DNA of 64,000 nucleotides from Saprospiraceae bacterium (lineage in GTDB: Bacteria > Bacteroidota > Bacteroidia > Chitinophagales > Saprospiraceae): contig JADLHT010000046.1 of assembly GCA_020848695.1 (NCBI GenBank), positions 1-64,000 of the forward strand, in the 5' to 3' direction. Positions within the stretch are counted from its first letter, which is position 1. Each line of letters starts with the position of its first letter. Under the pieces are notes generated by a model. The model made no database searches and was not told where the DNA came from. It saw only the letters and a list, made by a program, of their open reading frames with translations. The position numbers were made by a program, and so were the translations under genes. Below, in pieces: positions 28,901 to 36,262 of the stretch.

Positions 28901-29169
28901 CTTCCTTGAATGATGCAATTTATTCAAGATCAAGTTTGGATTATCAGGTTAATGTATTTCCAAATCCAGTCAATGAAGAAATTTATATTCAAGCAAAGAG
29001 CGGCACCAAACTTACTCTGATGAGCCTAACTGGGCAAGTACTCATCTCTAGAATTGCAAACAACACCACAGAGTCATTGGATGTGAGAAATTATAGCATT
29101 GGAACTTATCTTTTAAAGATTGATCATCAGGAATATAATGAGGTAATTAAAGTTATTGTCAACCGATAA
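25969..29169 (+). CDS. Secreted M12B-like metalloprotease with seven PKD domains and T9SS type A sorting tail
   Basis: 1066 residues. Signal peptide ends LLFSQ; a propeptide with YRGYNANFGGQE follows; then the metzincin domain with HELGHNWNCVHD (His340, Glu341), which keeps all three His ligands and the catalytic Glu but has Asn instead of the usual Gly at position 8, and a Met-turn FIMAP. PKD domains alternate between a GCxP/FPGG type (1, 3, 5, 7) and a shorter type (2, 4, 6). The end (VFPNPVNEEIYI onward) is a T9SS type A sorting domain. It is likely an active surface or secreted protease and is a paralogue of 22693, 78 bases away. Confidence 0.85.
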   Translation: MKRFFLLPLLLITNLLFSQDLTIEGITMPANPGLSAKFNNVETYNIDVEKVRLQFRNHVRSSMEVELILGNKSHILQFYKYNIYGKDCKVRHATSKGLIDTDPNPDIETYRGYNANFGGQEAAVTFAKNYMSLMFREGGETYHLEQVPFELADSDPNHFILYDSKGVISNKNVTCGADEYSKFKTQHKHDLEELKERNKRCWEVDIALCCDFSYYVFYRRDAGIAEARMTTVLNLVQTDWYGGRLVEDYIYTISGIFIPEDSLRDPWYNVNDIFEQLNVFNQVGFTLFQGGFDVATNWTKKYTSGAVGVAYLPGTCVLTPFNICSEFTLDNGLCRQLQSHELGHNWNCVHDPGGSPFIMAPVVNGSFLWSGASIWAISDWTFRIKGCLGDCSAGDIPYAEFEAIPTEGCIPLVVQFNDMSVNATTYKWKFPGGTPSTSTAKNPVVTYNTVGSFPVELEIANPKCSTNIEKLDYIVTRDKPRGVYFNFGAANGGNEIEFFAYGDRVDKFTWKFHDNTTDEGPYVIKVYPKEGNFTVEMCAENDCGKTCVTQKVSNYFVPIADFTSDTVAGCAPTTIKFFDQSSSNVINWTWSFPGGTPNGSFVKNPIIKYERPGKFKVKLIVSSLKNNAQITKDTFITIDSLPLAQFDAVVNLSTVKFNNSTLYGKSYKWDFGDGKTSTEENPEHVYPDGRYEVKLTATNACGNTIVKKFVTVGARPIAGFAVDNQSGCIPYTVQFQNTSTNKATVFEWFFPGGNPSTSTDKEPIVTYNNVGSFDVKLIARAGVESDSIAQVGYITVGEKPSSDFQNSVTGFVAFFTDQSKKVNKYFWEFGDGKTSTEKSPRHDYGVEGEFNVRLITENECGVDTFEKLIAVYLIPKVNFGSDTIRGCAPLKIKFLDKSSVDVLEWAWQFEAGSPASSSQKNPVITFDKAGKYTVKLTVKNGNGTNSATKLKYVEVISPLKCPKLPPKKKGTNPTEAGTSLNDAIYSRSSLDYQVNVFPNPVNEEIYIQAKSGTKLTLMSLTGQVLISRIANNTTESLDVRNYSIGTYLLKIDHQEYNEVIKVIVNR

Positions 29170-29194
29170 CTTTTAGAAAGATTAAATATAAAGA

Positions 29195-29450
29195 ATGAAT
29201 AGAACAATGGTGCTAATTTCACTATCAGAAATTGGCATTGAAACAATAAAATCAAATTCTGCACTGCCGGAAGCAGAAATGGAATTTATTAATAAGTGGA
29301 GAGAACAAGGTGTATTAGAAAGCTTCTATATTTCGATTTCAAAAAAAAGATGCTGTAATAATCTTTAATAGTTTAGATGAGCTGAGCGTTAAAGAACACA
29401 TTGAAGTTTTACCTTACTTTCCATATATGGCAAGAGTAGATTATTTTTAG
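29195..29450 (+). pseudogene. Frameshifted small gene, muconolactone-isomerase/YciI-like fold protein
   Basis: An ATG at 29195 opens MNRTMVLISLSEIGIE and runs to FINKWREQGVLESFYISIS. The frame then breaks at an 8-A run (29341-29348). With 7 A's it would continue KKDAVIIFNSLDELSV and end LPYFPYMARVDYF at 29450, giving 84 residues in all. The joined protein resembles small ferredoxin-like alpha/beta-barrel proteins of the muconolactone isomerase group. It may be a true pseudogene, a slippage-switched gene, or a base-call error in a homopolymer. From 29451 to 29725 nothing further could be recognised. Confidence 0.65.
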
Positions 29451-29725
29451 TTTAAACAAACAATTCTAATTCCATCAACACCTATTAAGAAATTAGAAAT
29501 GCTAAAAATTAATTTGAGAAAAACAGAAAAAATGATACCATTTCGTAATACTTATTTATGATGGCATCTTCTAACTTGAAAGTGAAGATCAATTGGTTAC
29601 AATTATGGCGAACTTACGTATAATAAAAAGATAAAGAGTAAAACGAAATAAATCAATCCCGGCATCACCAAATTATCGAAATTCAATTTCATGACATAAT
29701 AATATTTTTACAATCCGTTCGGATA

Positions 29726-30358
29726 TTAGTCCTTCTCAAATCGTATATTTCCGAAAGGTAAAAAATAATTGGCGTGACATGTTAGGTGATCTTCCTTTAT
29801 CATCAAATCAATTCCTTTAAAACTTACCTGTTGTAATGACAAATTGAGTTTTACTTCAAAATAATTATTCGTATTTTCTACATCTTTTATTAAAGTTACC
29901 ACATCGGGATAGAGATGATGCTGAATATAGACCCTGTCAAATTCTATTTCATCAGTTTTGAATCTGCCATTATGATCAGTTTCAAAATCAGATATAATTT
30001 TACCATTTCTTGATAAGAAGCATCGAACGCCCTTGATTAAAATTGGATTTTGATCTTTGACAACCAACTCAAATCCGGAATTTTTCTTCTCTTCCCGGGT
30101 GATTGTAAAATCCTTTCCGGCCTCTTTTTCACTCTTTAGAATTATAGTATCACCTGATACGGAATAGGTTCCCTTTGCAAATCGATCAACAGCCCCATAA
30201 TAATACTCAAATGAAAAATGACCCTCTCGAGTAAAGTGAAACAAAGCTGACATATCTTGAACATTACGTAAAGAATATGTACCATCCAGTATTTTCTGAC
30301 TAAAAGAAAGATTAAAAGTTGACATTATTGCAAGAATGAAGATTTGAGTCAATTTCAT
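29726..30358 (-). CDS. Exported protein of unknown function
   Basis: 210 residues from the ATG at 30358, which begins a clean signal peptide (MKLTQIFILAIMSTFNLSFSQ); a longer start at 30382 would add eight polar residues in front. The mature part begins KILDGTYSLRN and contains a beta-rich first half (FTREGHFSFEYYYGAVDRF, GTYSVSGDTIILKS). A second part recalls a carboxypeptidase-regulatory-like beta-sandwich (DFETDHNGRFKTDEIEFD). No catalytic motif is seen and the protein family is not recognised. Confidence 0.65.
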   Translation of the reverse strand: MKLTQIFILAIMSTFNLSFSQKILDGTYSLRNVQDMSALFHFTREGHFSFEYYYGAVDRFAKGTYSVSGDTIILKSEKEAGKDFTITREEKKNSGFELVVKDQNPILIKGVRCFLSRNGKIISDFETDHNGRFKTDEIEFDRVYIQHHLYPDVVTLIKDVENTNNYFEVKLNLSLQQVSFKGIDLMIKEDHLTCHANYFLPFGNIRFEKD

Positions 30359-30575
30359 GTACACAATATTACATCGCTTCAAGCTAAAAAAGAAATGAAT
30401 TCATTATTAGTATAAGAATCTACTCCTTAAACCCTATTTCAAGCAATTGACAAATTAACCCCAAAACCAAATATTCAATTGTCTTTCATGCTGATTAACT
30501 TTACAATCTAATTTTCAGTGGATATTTTTGAATCAGCAAATTGTTACAATTAATTTATAAAAAAACTTCACCAAT

Positions 30576-31628
30576 ATGAACTATATTTTACCTCTAATAC
30601 TAATTTTTACTTGCAAAGAACAGATTAAACCAACTGGAAAAGAATTTAATCCAAAATCAGATTTACAGATCCTCAATCAACCTGAACGAAAATCTGTGCA
30701 CACTAATTTTGACAGCACATTAGTTAGTCAGTATATTAGGAGCATTTTCCAGGATTCGAAAGGAAATTTATGGTTTGGTAGCTTGGGAGAAGGTGTTGTA
30801 AGATATGATAAAAATACTTTAAGATATTTTACACATCTTGATGGATTTATATCTAATTCAGTTAATGCAATCAATGAAGACCGGGATGGCAATATTTGGC
30901 TCGGTACTGACAATGGATTATATAAGTATGACGGACGAATTTTTACTCAATATTCTGTTAAAAATGGTTTAAATCAGTTAGAAATTAGTCGTAAAAGTAT
31001 TCTGGTAGATAGAAAAGGGAGCATCTGGATTGGTACACACAACGGTATCTATAACTACATTCCGTCTGCAGATAGTTCGAATGGTCTATGCTTTTCATTG
31101 TTCGAAAAGTTGCCTCCGCTTGATATTAAAGATTTAATGGAAGATAAAACTGGAAACTTATGGATAGCTACAGCTAAACATGGAGTATTTCGATATGATG
31201 GCAATGTAATTAAAAAAATCTCAGATATGGAAGGTATAGGTGATAACTACGCCGGTGGAATTTCAGAAGACCAATATGACAATATATGGTTTACTCTGAA
31301 AGAAGGAATTTGCAAGTTCGATGGCAATAAACTTATTGAATACAAAGCTGAATACAAATTGGAATCTAAGGAAATTTGGGGAATATATATTGAAAAATCA
31401 GGAATAATCTGGATAACTGCACGTGGAAGTACCCATAGAATTAACCCATCAATACAAGTTTCAAATCGTGATGCAATTAAAGTCTTTACCCCATCAGATG
31501 GATTGAATTGTTGTGTCCAAAGTATGTTTCAGGACCAATCAGGAAATATGTGGTTAGGAACAGGTTCTGGTTTATATCGATTTGATGGAAGTCGATTTAT
31601 CCAGGTAAAACAAAATGGACCCTGGTAG
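30576..31628 (+). CDS. Lipoprotein with two-component-regulator propeller repeats
   Basis: 350 residues. A short lipoprotein signal ends at Cys13 (LPLILIFTCKEQ). The rest is made of about seven reg_prop blades with the pattern D-x-x-G-N-x-W-x-G-T: DSKGNLWFGS, DRDGNIWLGT, DRKGSIWIGT, DKTGNLWIAT and DQSGNMWLGT. In hybrid sensor kinases such propellers form the ligand-sensing periplasmic part, but here no transmembrane helix or kinase follows, so it is a free-standing surface or periplasmic lipoprotein. Its ligand and role are unknown. Confidence 0.82.
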   Translation: MNYILPLILIFTCKEQIKPTGKEFNPKSDLQILNQPERKSVHTNFDSTLVSQYIRSIFQDSKGNLWFGSLGEGVVRYDKNTLRYFTHLDGFISNSVNAINEDRDGNIWLGTDNGLYKYDGRIFTQYSVKNGLNQLEISRKSILVDRKGSIWIGTHNGIYNYIPSADSSNGLCFSLFEKLPPLDIKDLMEDKTGNLWIATAKHGVFRYDGNVIKKISDMEGIGDNYAGGISEDQYDNIWFTLKEGICKFDGNKLIEYKAEYKLESKEIWGIYIEKSGIIWITARGSTHRINPSIQVSNRDAIKVFTPSDGLNCCVQSMFQDQSGNMWLGTGSGLYRFDGSRFIQVKQNGPW

Positions 31629-31900
31629 TTAGACATTAACTAAAAATACTTTTACTACCTATTCGTTTTTTGACAGAGAATAAGAGGTAAACGATCATTT
31701 AAAAACATATAAACATGATTTAATCGTTCAGAATCTATAATAATTTATAACTGCTCAGTATTAATACAGCTAATCAGTTGTTAAAAAAAATTATTGGCAA
31801 ACAAGTCAAGCCGATAAAAAAATATTTCATCAATTTCTTTCTATAGGTCATTATTATGGGTTAAATCACACATTTCATAAAAGATATAGAAGCTATCAAC
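31629..31900. other. AT-rich intergenic stretch without recognised gene
   Basis: Stop codons interrupt all frames and no RNA gene, repeat or clear terminator was found. It ends at the palindrome at 31901 in front of the LysM gene. Confidence 0.5.
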
Positions 31901-31922
31901 ATATTACAAATATTTGTAATAT
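31901..31922. promoter_or_regulatory. 22-bp perfect palindrome overlapping the LysM-gene promoter
   Basis: The run from 31901 to 31922 (core ATTACAAATATTTGTAAT) is identical to its reverse complement. It ends 20 bases before the ATG at 31943 and overlaps the TATATTTG promoter element. This is the expected place and symmetry for a dimeric repressor site. Confidence 0.5.
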
Positions 31923-31927
31923 ATTTG
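31920..31927 (+). promoter_or_regulatory. Bacteroidota -7 promoter element (TATATTTG) for the LysM gene
   Basis: TATATTTG fits TAnnTTTG exactly and lies 15 bases before the ATG; its first bases are shared with the palindrome. Confidence 0.5.
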
Positions 31928-31942
31928 CATCAAAATAAGAAA

Positions 31943-32788
31943 ATGCTTAAGAAGGCCCTTGTTATTATTTTATGGATATCAGCATTATCAATTGGCAAAA
32001 CACAAAACTATTCATTTGAATCAGACAAAATAATCGTACAATTTGACGCACAAAACAGGCCATTTATTCAACATCAAGTTACGAAAGGGCAAACAATATT
32101 TTACTTAAGAACGAAATATGCCATTTCTGAAGCAGATTTAATCAATTTTAATCCACAAATCAAGGCAAATCAAATTATACTCAACCAATGGCTAAATATT
32201 CCTGTAGATCACCTGCTACAATATGAAATTGATCCTCAAAATTCAAAGCAATACAAAAGTGTGTATTATAAAATTCAAGCCAAAGAAACTCTACTTTCGA
32301 TATGCAAAAACCGAACTCAATGGAATTCAAAAAACCTTCAAGCTCAAAACAATTTATTGAATTCCAAGTTGCAAGTTAATCAAATTATAAAAATAGCTTA
32401 TCTAATGGATTTTAAAATTGAGTCTAAGGAATTTACTAAATTAAATTCACTAAACACTGCATCTAAGCAAATAGATTCAATTGAATCACCAAATGCTGGT
32501 CTGGAGAATTCGAGCCCGAATCACTTAAAAAATTATAAGACCGAATCTCGGGGCATTACCATTTCGAGTGGTCCTTCAAATGGTAGATTCTATGTGTTGC
32601 ATAATAATGCTAGACGCGGAACATTGATTGAAATCTACAATCCAATTCTTGAAAAATCCATTCTGGCAAAAGTTATAGGAAAAATTCCATCAAACTATAC
32701 AAAAGACGTTCAGGCGGTTGTATCCGGCTCTGTAGCTGAAGCAATTGGTGCCATCAGTACAAAATTCTTCGCTTATATCCGTTACTAA
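31943..32788 (+). CDS. Exported LysM protein with RlpA/double-psi-barrel-like C-terminus
   Basis: 281 residues from the ATG at 31943 (a TTG six codons earlier is possible). A signal peptide (MLKKALVIILWISALSIGKTQ) leads to two LysM modules (HQVTKGQTIFYLRTKYAISE and YYKIQAKETLLSICKNR), which bind peptidoglycan glycan chains. A Ser/Asn-rich linker follows. The C-terminal 75 residues (FYVLHNNARRGTLIEIYNP to the end) look like the double-psi beta-barrel seen in RlpA-type proteins, though the catalytic Asp pair is not obvious. It likely acts on or binds the cell wall. It is convergent with the next gene, 3 bases apart. Confidence 0.78.
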   Translation: MLKKALVIILWISALSIGKTQNYSFESDKIIVQFDAQNRPFIQHQVTKGQTIFYLRTKYAISEADLINFNPQIKANQIILNQWLNIPVDHLLQYEIDPQNSKQYKSVYYKIQAKETLLSICKNRTQWNSKNLQAQNNLLNSKLQVNQIIKIAYLMDFKIESKEFTKLNSLNTASKQIDSIESPNAGLENSSPNHLKNYKTESRGITISSGPSNGRFYVLHNNARRGTLIEIYNPILEKSILAKVIGKIPSNYTKDVQAVVSGSVAEAIGAISTKFFAYIRY

Positions 32789-32791
32789 TTG

Positions 32792-34150
32792 CTAGAGTGC
32801 CTGAATGATATCATACTTCGTAAGTACGTGATATTGATTGTTCTGATCCTTCGTAATTACACCTGGCATTTTTTCAGTAAAACACTTATTCAACATCGTC
32901 AGAGGCAGGTCCATTGATACTCTAGGCATTGGTTCTGACATAATTTCTGAAACTTGTTTATCTGCATTCTTCAATGGATTTTCCAAAATGTATTGTAAAA
33001 TAGAGCTTTCAGAAATAGTTCCAATCACTTCCCCATCTGCCATAATTGGTAACTGAGAAATATCTCTTTCTTTCATTATCGCAAGAACATTTTTCAATCT
33101 TTCATCACCCTGAATCGAATAAAAGCTTTTATCTTTTTTCGCGGCAACTAAATCCTGAACCTTCTTTTCCGAATCGAGAAATCCTCTTTCTCTCATCCAG
33201 TCATCATTGAATATTTTTCCAACATATCTTGATCCATGATCATGAAATATTAATACCACAACATCATTTTTGGAAAGTTTACTTTTCAATTGTAACAAAC
33301 CGGCCATTGCAGAACCTGCAGAATAACCTAATAAAATTCCTTCTTCCCTGGCTAATCTTCTTGCAGCTATTGCTGCATCTTTATCGGATACTTTTTCAAA
33401 AAAATCTATACATGAAAAATCAACATTTTTAGGAAGAATATCCTCGCCGATTCCTTCTGTAATATAGGGATAGATTTCCTTTTCATCAAAAATTCCTGTC
33501 TCATGATACTTTTTAAAAACAGACCCATAGGTGTCAATTCCCCATACTTTCAAATTAGGGTTTTTCTCTTTAAGAAACTTAGCAGTTCCGGAAATTGTAC
33601 CTCCGGTTCCAACTCCTACAACCAGGTGTGTAACTCTACCATCTGTCTGCTCCCATATTTCAGGCCCTGTACTTTCATAATGGGCTTTTGTATTGGATAA
33701 ATTATCATATTGATTACACCAAAATGAATTATTGATTTCTTTACTCAACTTTTCTGCTACTGAGTAATAAGATCTTGGATCAGTTGGTTCAACATTGGTT
33801 GGACAAACGATTACCTCAGCACCCATCGCTTTTAGCATGTCAATTTTTTCTTTGGACTGCTTGTCGCTTGTTGTAAAAATACATTTATACCCTCTCACAC
33901 AAGCTACAAGAGCCAGACCCATACCGGTATTCCCACTGGTACACTCTATAATTGTTCCACCTGATTTAAGTTTTCCGGAAGCTTCAGCATCATCAATCAT
34001 TTTAACTGCCATACGATCCTTTATTGAATGACCCGGATTAAAGGTCTCAACTTTTGCCAACACCAATGCGGGAACATCTTCAGCTATTCGGTTCAATTTT
34101 ATTAATGGCGTATTACCAATCGTTTCTAAAATATTGTTTTTAACTTTCAT
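32792..34150 (-). CDS. Cystathionine beta-synthase (PLP enzyme with two CBS domains)
   Basis: 452 residues. The PLP fold has Lys44 in HSIKDR, the phosphate loop TSGNTGMG and the GVGTGGTISG loop. The last 120 residues are a CBS-domain pair (RDISQLPIMADGEVIGTISE and MPGVITKDQNNQYHVLTK). It joins serine and homocysteine, or acts as a cysteine synthase; the CBS pair and length favour the former. The start at 34150 is preferred to an ATG two codons upstream because homologues begin at this point and the promoter element TAACTTTG is very near. Confidence 0.88.
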   Translation of the reverse strand: MKVKNNILETIGNTPLIKLNRIAEDVPALVLAKVETFNPGHSIKDRMAVKMIDDAEASGKLKSGGTIIECTSGNTGMGLALVACVRGYKCIFTTSDKQSKEKIDMLKAMGAEVIVCPTNVEPTDPRSYYSVAEKLSKEINNSFWCNQYDNLSNTKAHYESTGPEIWEQTDGRVTHLVVGVGTGGTISGTAKFLKEKNPNLKVWGIDTYGSVFKKYHETGIFDEKEIYPYITEGIGEDILPKNVDFSCIDFFEKVSDKDAAIAARRLAREEGILLGYSAGSAMAGLLQLKSKLSKNDVVVLIFHDHGSRYVGKIFNDDWMRERGFLDSEKKVQDLVAAKKDKSFYSIQGDERLKNVLAIMKERDISQLPIMADGEVIGTISESSILQYILENPLKNADKQVSEIMSEPMPRVSMDLPLTMLNKCFTEKMPGVITKDQNNQYHVLTKYDIIQAL

Positions 34151-34160
34151 TCCCATTGCG

Positions 34161-34168
34161 CAAAGTTA
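34161..34168 (-). promoter_or_regulatory. Bacteroidota -7 element (TAACTTTG) of the cystathionine beta-synthase gene
   Basis: On the minus strand TAACTTTG ends 10 bases before the ATG at 34150, so the 5' leader would be only a few bases long. Confidence 0.5.
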
Positions 34169-34408
34169 AAAAATAAAAATGGATTGAACTTTAAGAATCC
34201 TAAAGCCTACAGCTGCGTGCATCTTCCAATTAACTTAAATCAATGATAACAGAAATTGAGGATGGAAATTCTACAACTTAGACTTTTGTAATAGAATAAT
34301 GCCGAAAATCTGGGATCATTGAAATTTGTCGGATTTAAATATTCGGCGAAATAAAAATATGCAATAACTAAAAGAATATATAGAACTTTATCCTATAGAT
34401 GAATTAAA

Positions 34409-35140
34409 CTAAATCAATCTTCTGGCTGAAGATAATGTATGTGTCAGTTGTCCTGTTTGACCGTTAATAATACCCTCTGAGCTTAATAAATCAATTCTAA
34501 CATATCCAGATGAATGAAGAATTTTATCCTCCCCAAGATAAATTCCAACATGTATAATTTTGCCTTCCTGATTATTAAAAAACAAAAGATCACCTTGTTG
34601 AAAATGTTTTCGGTCAATAATTCCAATACCTTGCTCCGCTTGTTGCCAGGCATCTCTTTTTAATTCAATACCCCTACACCGAGCATATAGCTGAGTTAAT
34701 CCTGAACAATCTATACCTAATGCTGTTCTCCCTCCCCACAGATACGGACTATGGAGAAAATTCTTCTTCATCGTCTCAATACTATTTTCAACATCAAGTG
34801 AAGAAATAATAAAATCATTCTGATTGGATCTGTGCTTTAACATATATTTTGGACATCTGGAACCAAAAGGCAATAGATACATATCTTCTCTAAAGTTAAC
34901 AGATGTAAATGATCTAATCATTAATGCATATGGCTCTTCTCTGGGGTCGCGTACATGAAGAAACTTATTCTCAATCCAACCTATATATTCATCGTGTTTG
35001 GATTGAATTTTATACCAAGAATCTACTTCTTCAACAACAACTACATGCTCACCATACAGCAGTTGATTAGTCAATTCAGAACGATGCGACGCTTCTTTTC
35101 TTACTGCTAGTGTTGACTGCTGTATGAGAAATTCATTCAT
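34409..35140 (-). CDS. NlpC/P60 (C40) peptidoglycan endopeptidase with SH3-like domains
   Basis: 243 residues from the ATG at 35140. The N-terminal part holds bacterial SH3-like segments (VVVEEVDSWYKIQSKHDEYIGWI). The catalytic domain follows: GIDCSGLTQLYARCRG (nucleophile Cys), KIIHVGIYLG (His) and KILHSSGYVRI (second His), the Cys-His-His triad of gamma-D-glutamyl-diamino acid endopeptidases. No signal peptide is visible, so it may act in the cytoplasm on recycled muropeptides, as similar Bacteroidota enzymes do. It is divergent from the PorP/SprF gene. Confidence 0.87.
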   Translation of the reverse strand: MNEFLIQQSTLAVRKEASHRSELTNQLLYGEHVVVVEEVDSWYKIQSKHDEYIGWIENKFLHVRDPREEPYALMIRSFTSVNFREDMYLLPFGSRCPKYMLKHRSNQNDFIISSLDVENSIETMKKNFLHSPYLWGGRTALGIDCSGLTQLYARCRGIELKRDAWQQAEQGIGIIDRKHFQQGDLLFFNNQEGKIIHVGIYLGEDKILHSSGYVRIDLLSSEGIINGQTGQLTHTLSSARRLI

Positions 35141-35176
35141 AAGTCGAAGGTACATAATAAACAAATAAATTTACCC

Positions 35177-35184
35177 TATATTTG
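35177..35184 (+). promoter_or_regulatory. Bacteroidota -7 element (TATATTTG) of the PorP/SprF gene
   Basis: It lies only 4 bases before the ATG at 35189, which would make the mRNA leaderless or nearly so. Confidence 0.5.
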
Positions 35185-35188
35185 CAAT

Positions 35189-36256
35189 ATGATTAAAAGC
35201 CATCTAAAACAATATTTTATAACAATATACTTAGTATTTTTTATTTCAATTCTACAAAGTCAGGACGTAAATTTTAGTCAATTCAATGTTCTTAATTCCT
35301 ATTACAATCCGGGAGCAACCGGTTTTTTTGATGGAAATTTTAAAGTTAAATTAATTAATCGCAATCAATGGATTAATTATTCCGACAAACCCCTCAGAAC
35401 TTTTGCATTGAACGGAGACATTAAATTCGATTTAGGCAAGAGAAATTTCGAAAAAGATTACATTGGTTTAGGTGTTTATTTTTTAACGGACAAGGTTTCA
35501 ACATTAGATTGGAATAGAAATGAAATTGGGGTTAACCTAGCCTTTCATAAATTACTAGACAAATACAGAAAAACTTATCTTGCAGGCGGAATCGGATTAG
35601 CCGTAGTACAAAGATCATTAAGTTACGAAAATATATATTTTCAGGATCAGTTTGACGGACTCAACCAATACAACGGTAACACTAATGAAATATTACCGGT
35701 TAATATTCAAAATAACGGCGACCTAAAACTTGGCTTGCTGCTTTCAACCCAATTCAATAAAAAGTGGTCTATTCAAATTGGCGCTGGTTTTCATTACATT
35801 TTCAAACCTGAGTTTTCACTATACAGAAATCAAGAAGATCCAAACTACATAGGAAGCAAATCAAACAAAGCAATTAGCCGTATAAATGTAATTACCAATC
35901 TTACTTATAAAATTAATCAATTTGAACAAATCTTTCCACGATTACATTTCAGTGCGCAATTTCCCCATCAACTTATTCAAACCGGACTTACCTATAGAAG
36001 ATCATTCTATAACTTTAGTCAGACCGCATTCCATGGTGGCCTTAGTATGAGAATTGCAGGCTCTGATAACGGATATACTTATACAGATCTGGGACTATTA
36101 GTTGGATTTGAACTTAAGAAAACGGTAATTGGTTTCCATTATGATTTTGGAATCAGAGATGCTTCAAAGTTTTCTCATCTAAACAACTCTTTTGAAATTA
36201 GTATTAGCTTAACAGGAGATTACAATAATCAAAGTTTTATCTGTCCGGAATTTTAG
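35189..36256 (+). CDS. PorP/SprF family type IX secretion membrane protein
   Basis: 355 residues. Signal peptide ends ISILQSQD; the family opening follows (VNFSQFNVLNSYYNPGATGFF) and then RNQWINY. The remaining chain alternates short beta strands ending in aromatic residues, as expected of an outer-membrane beta barrel. PorP/SprF proteins attach T9SS-exported type B adhesins to the cell surface, which fits the type B C-terminal domain at the start of this window. Usually several paralogues exist per genome; this one stands alone and is convergent with a TonB-dependent receptor 6 bases away. Confidence 0.88.
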   Translation: MIKSHLKQYFITIYLVFFISILQSQDVNFSQFNVLNSYYNPGATGFFDGNFKVKLINRNQWINYSDKPLRTFALNGDIKFDLGKRNFEKDYIGLGVYFLTDKVSTLDWNRNEIGVNLAFHKLLDKYRKTYLAGGIGLAVVQRSLSYENIYFQDQFDGLNQYNGNTNEILPVNIQNNGDLKLGLLLSTQFNKKWSIQIGAGFHYIFKPEFSLYRNQEDPNYIGSKSNKAISRINVITNLTYKINQFEQIFPRLHFSAQFPHQLIQTGLTYRRSFYNFSQTAFHGGLSMRIAGSDNGYTYTDLGLLVGFELKKTVIGFHYDFGIRDASKFSHLNNSFEISISLTGDYNNQSFICPEF

Positions 36257-36262
36257 TGAATA

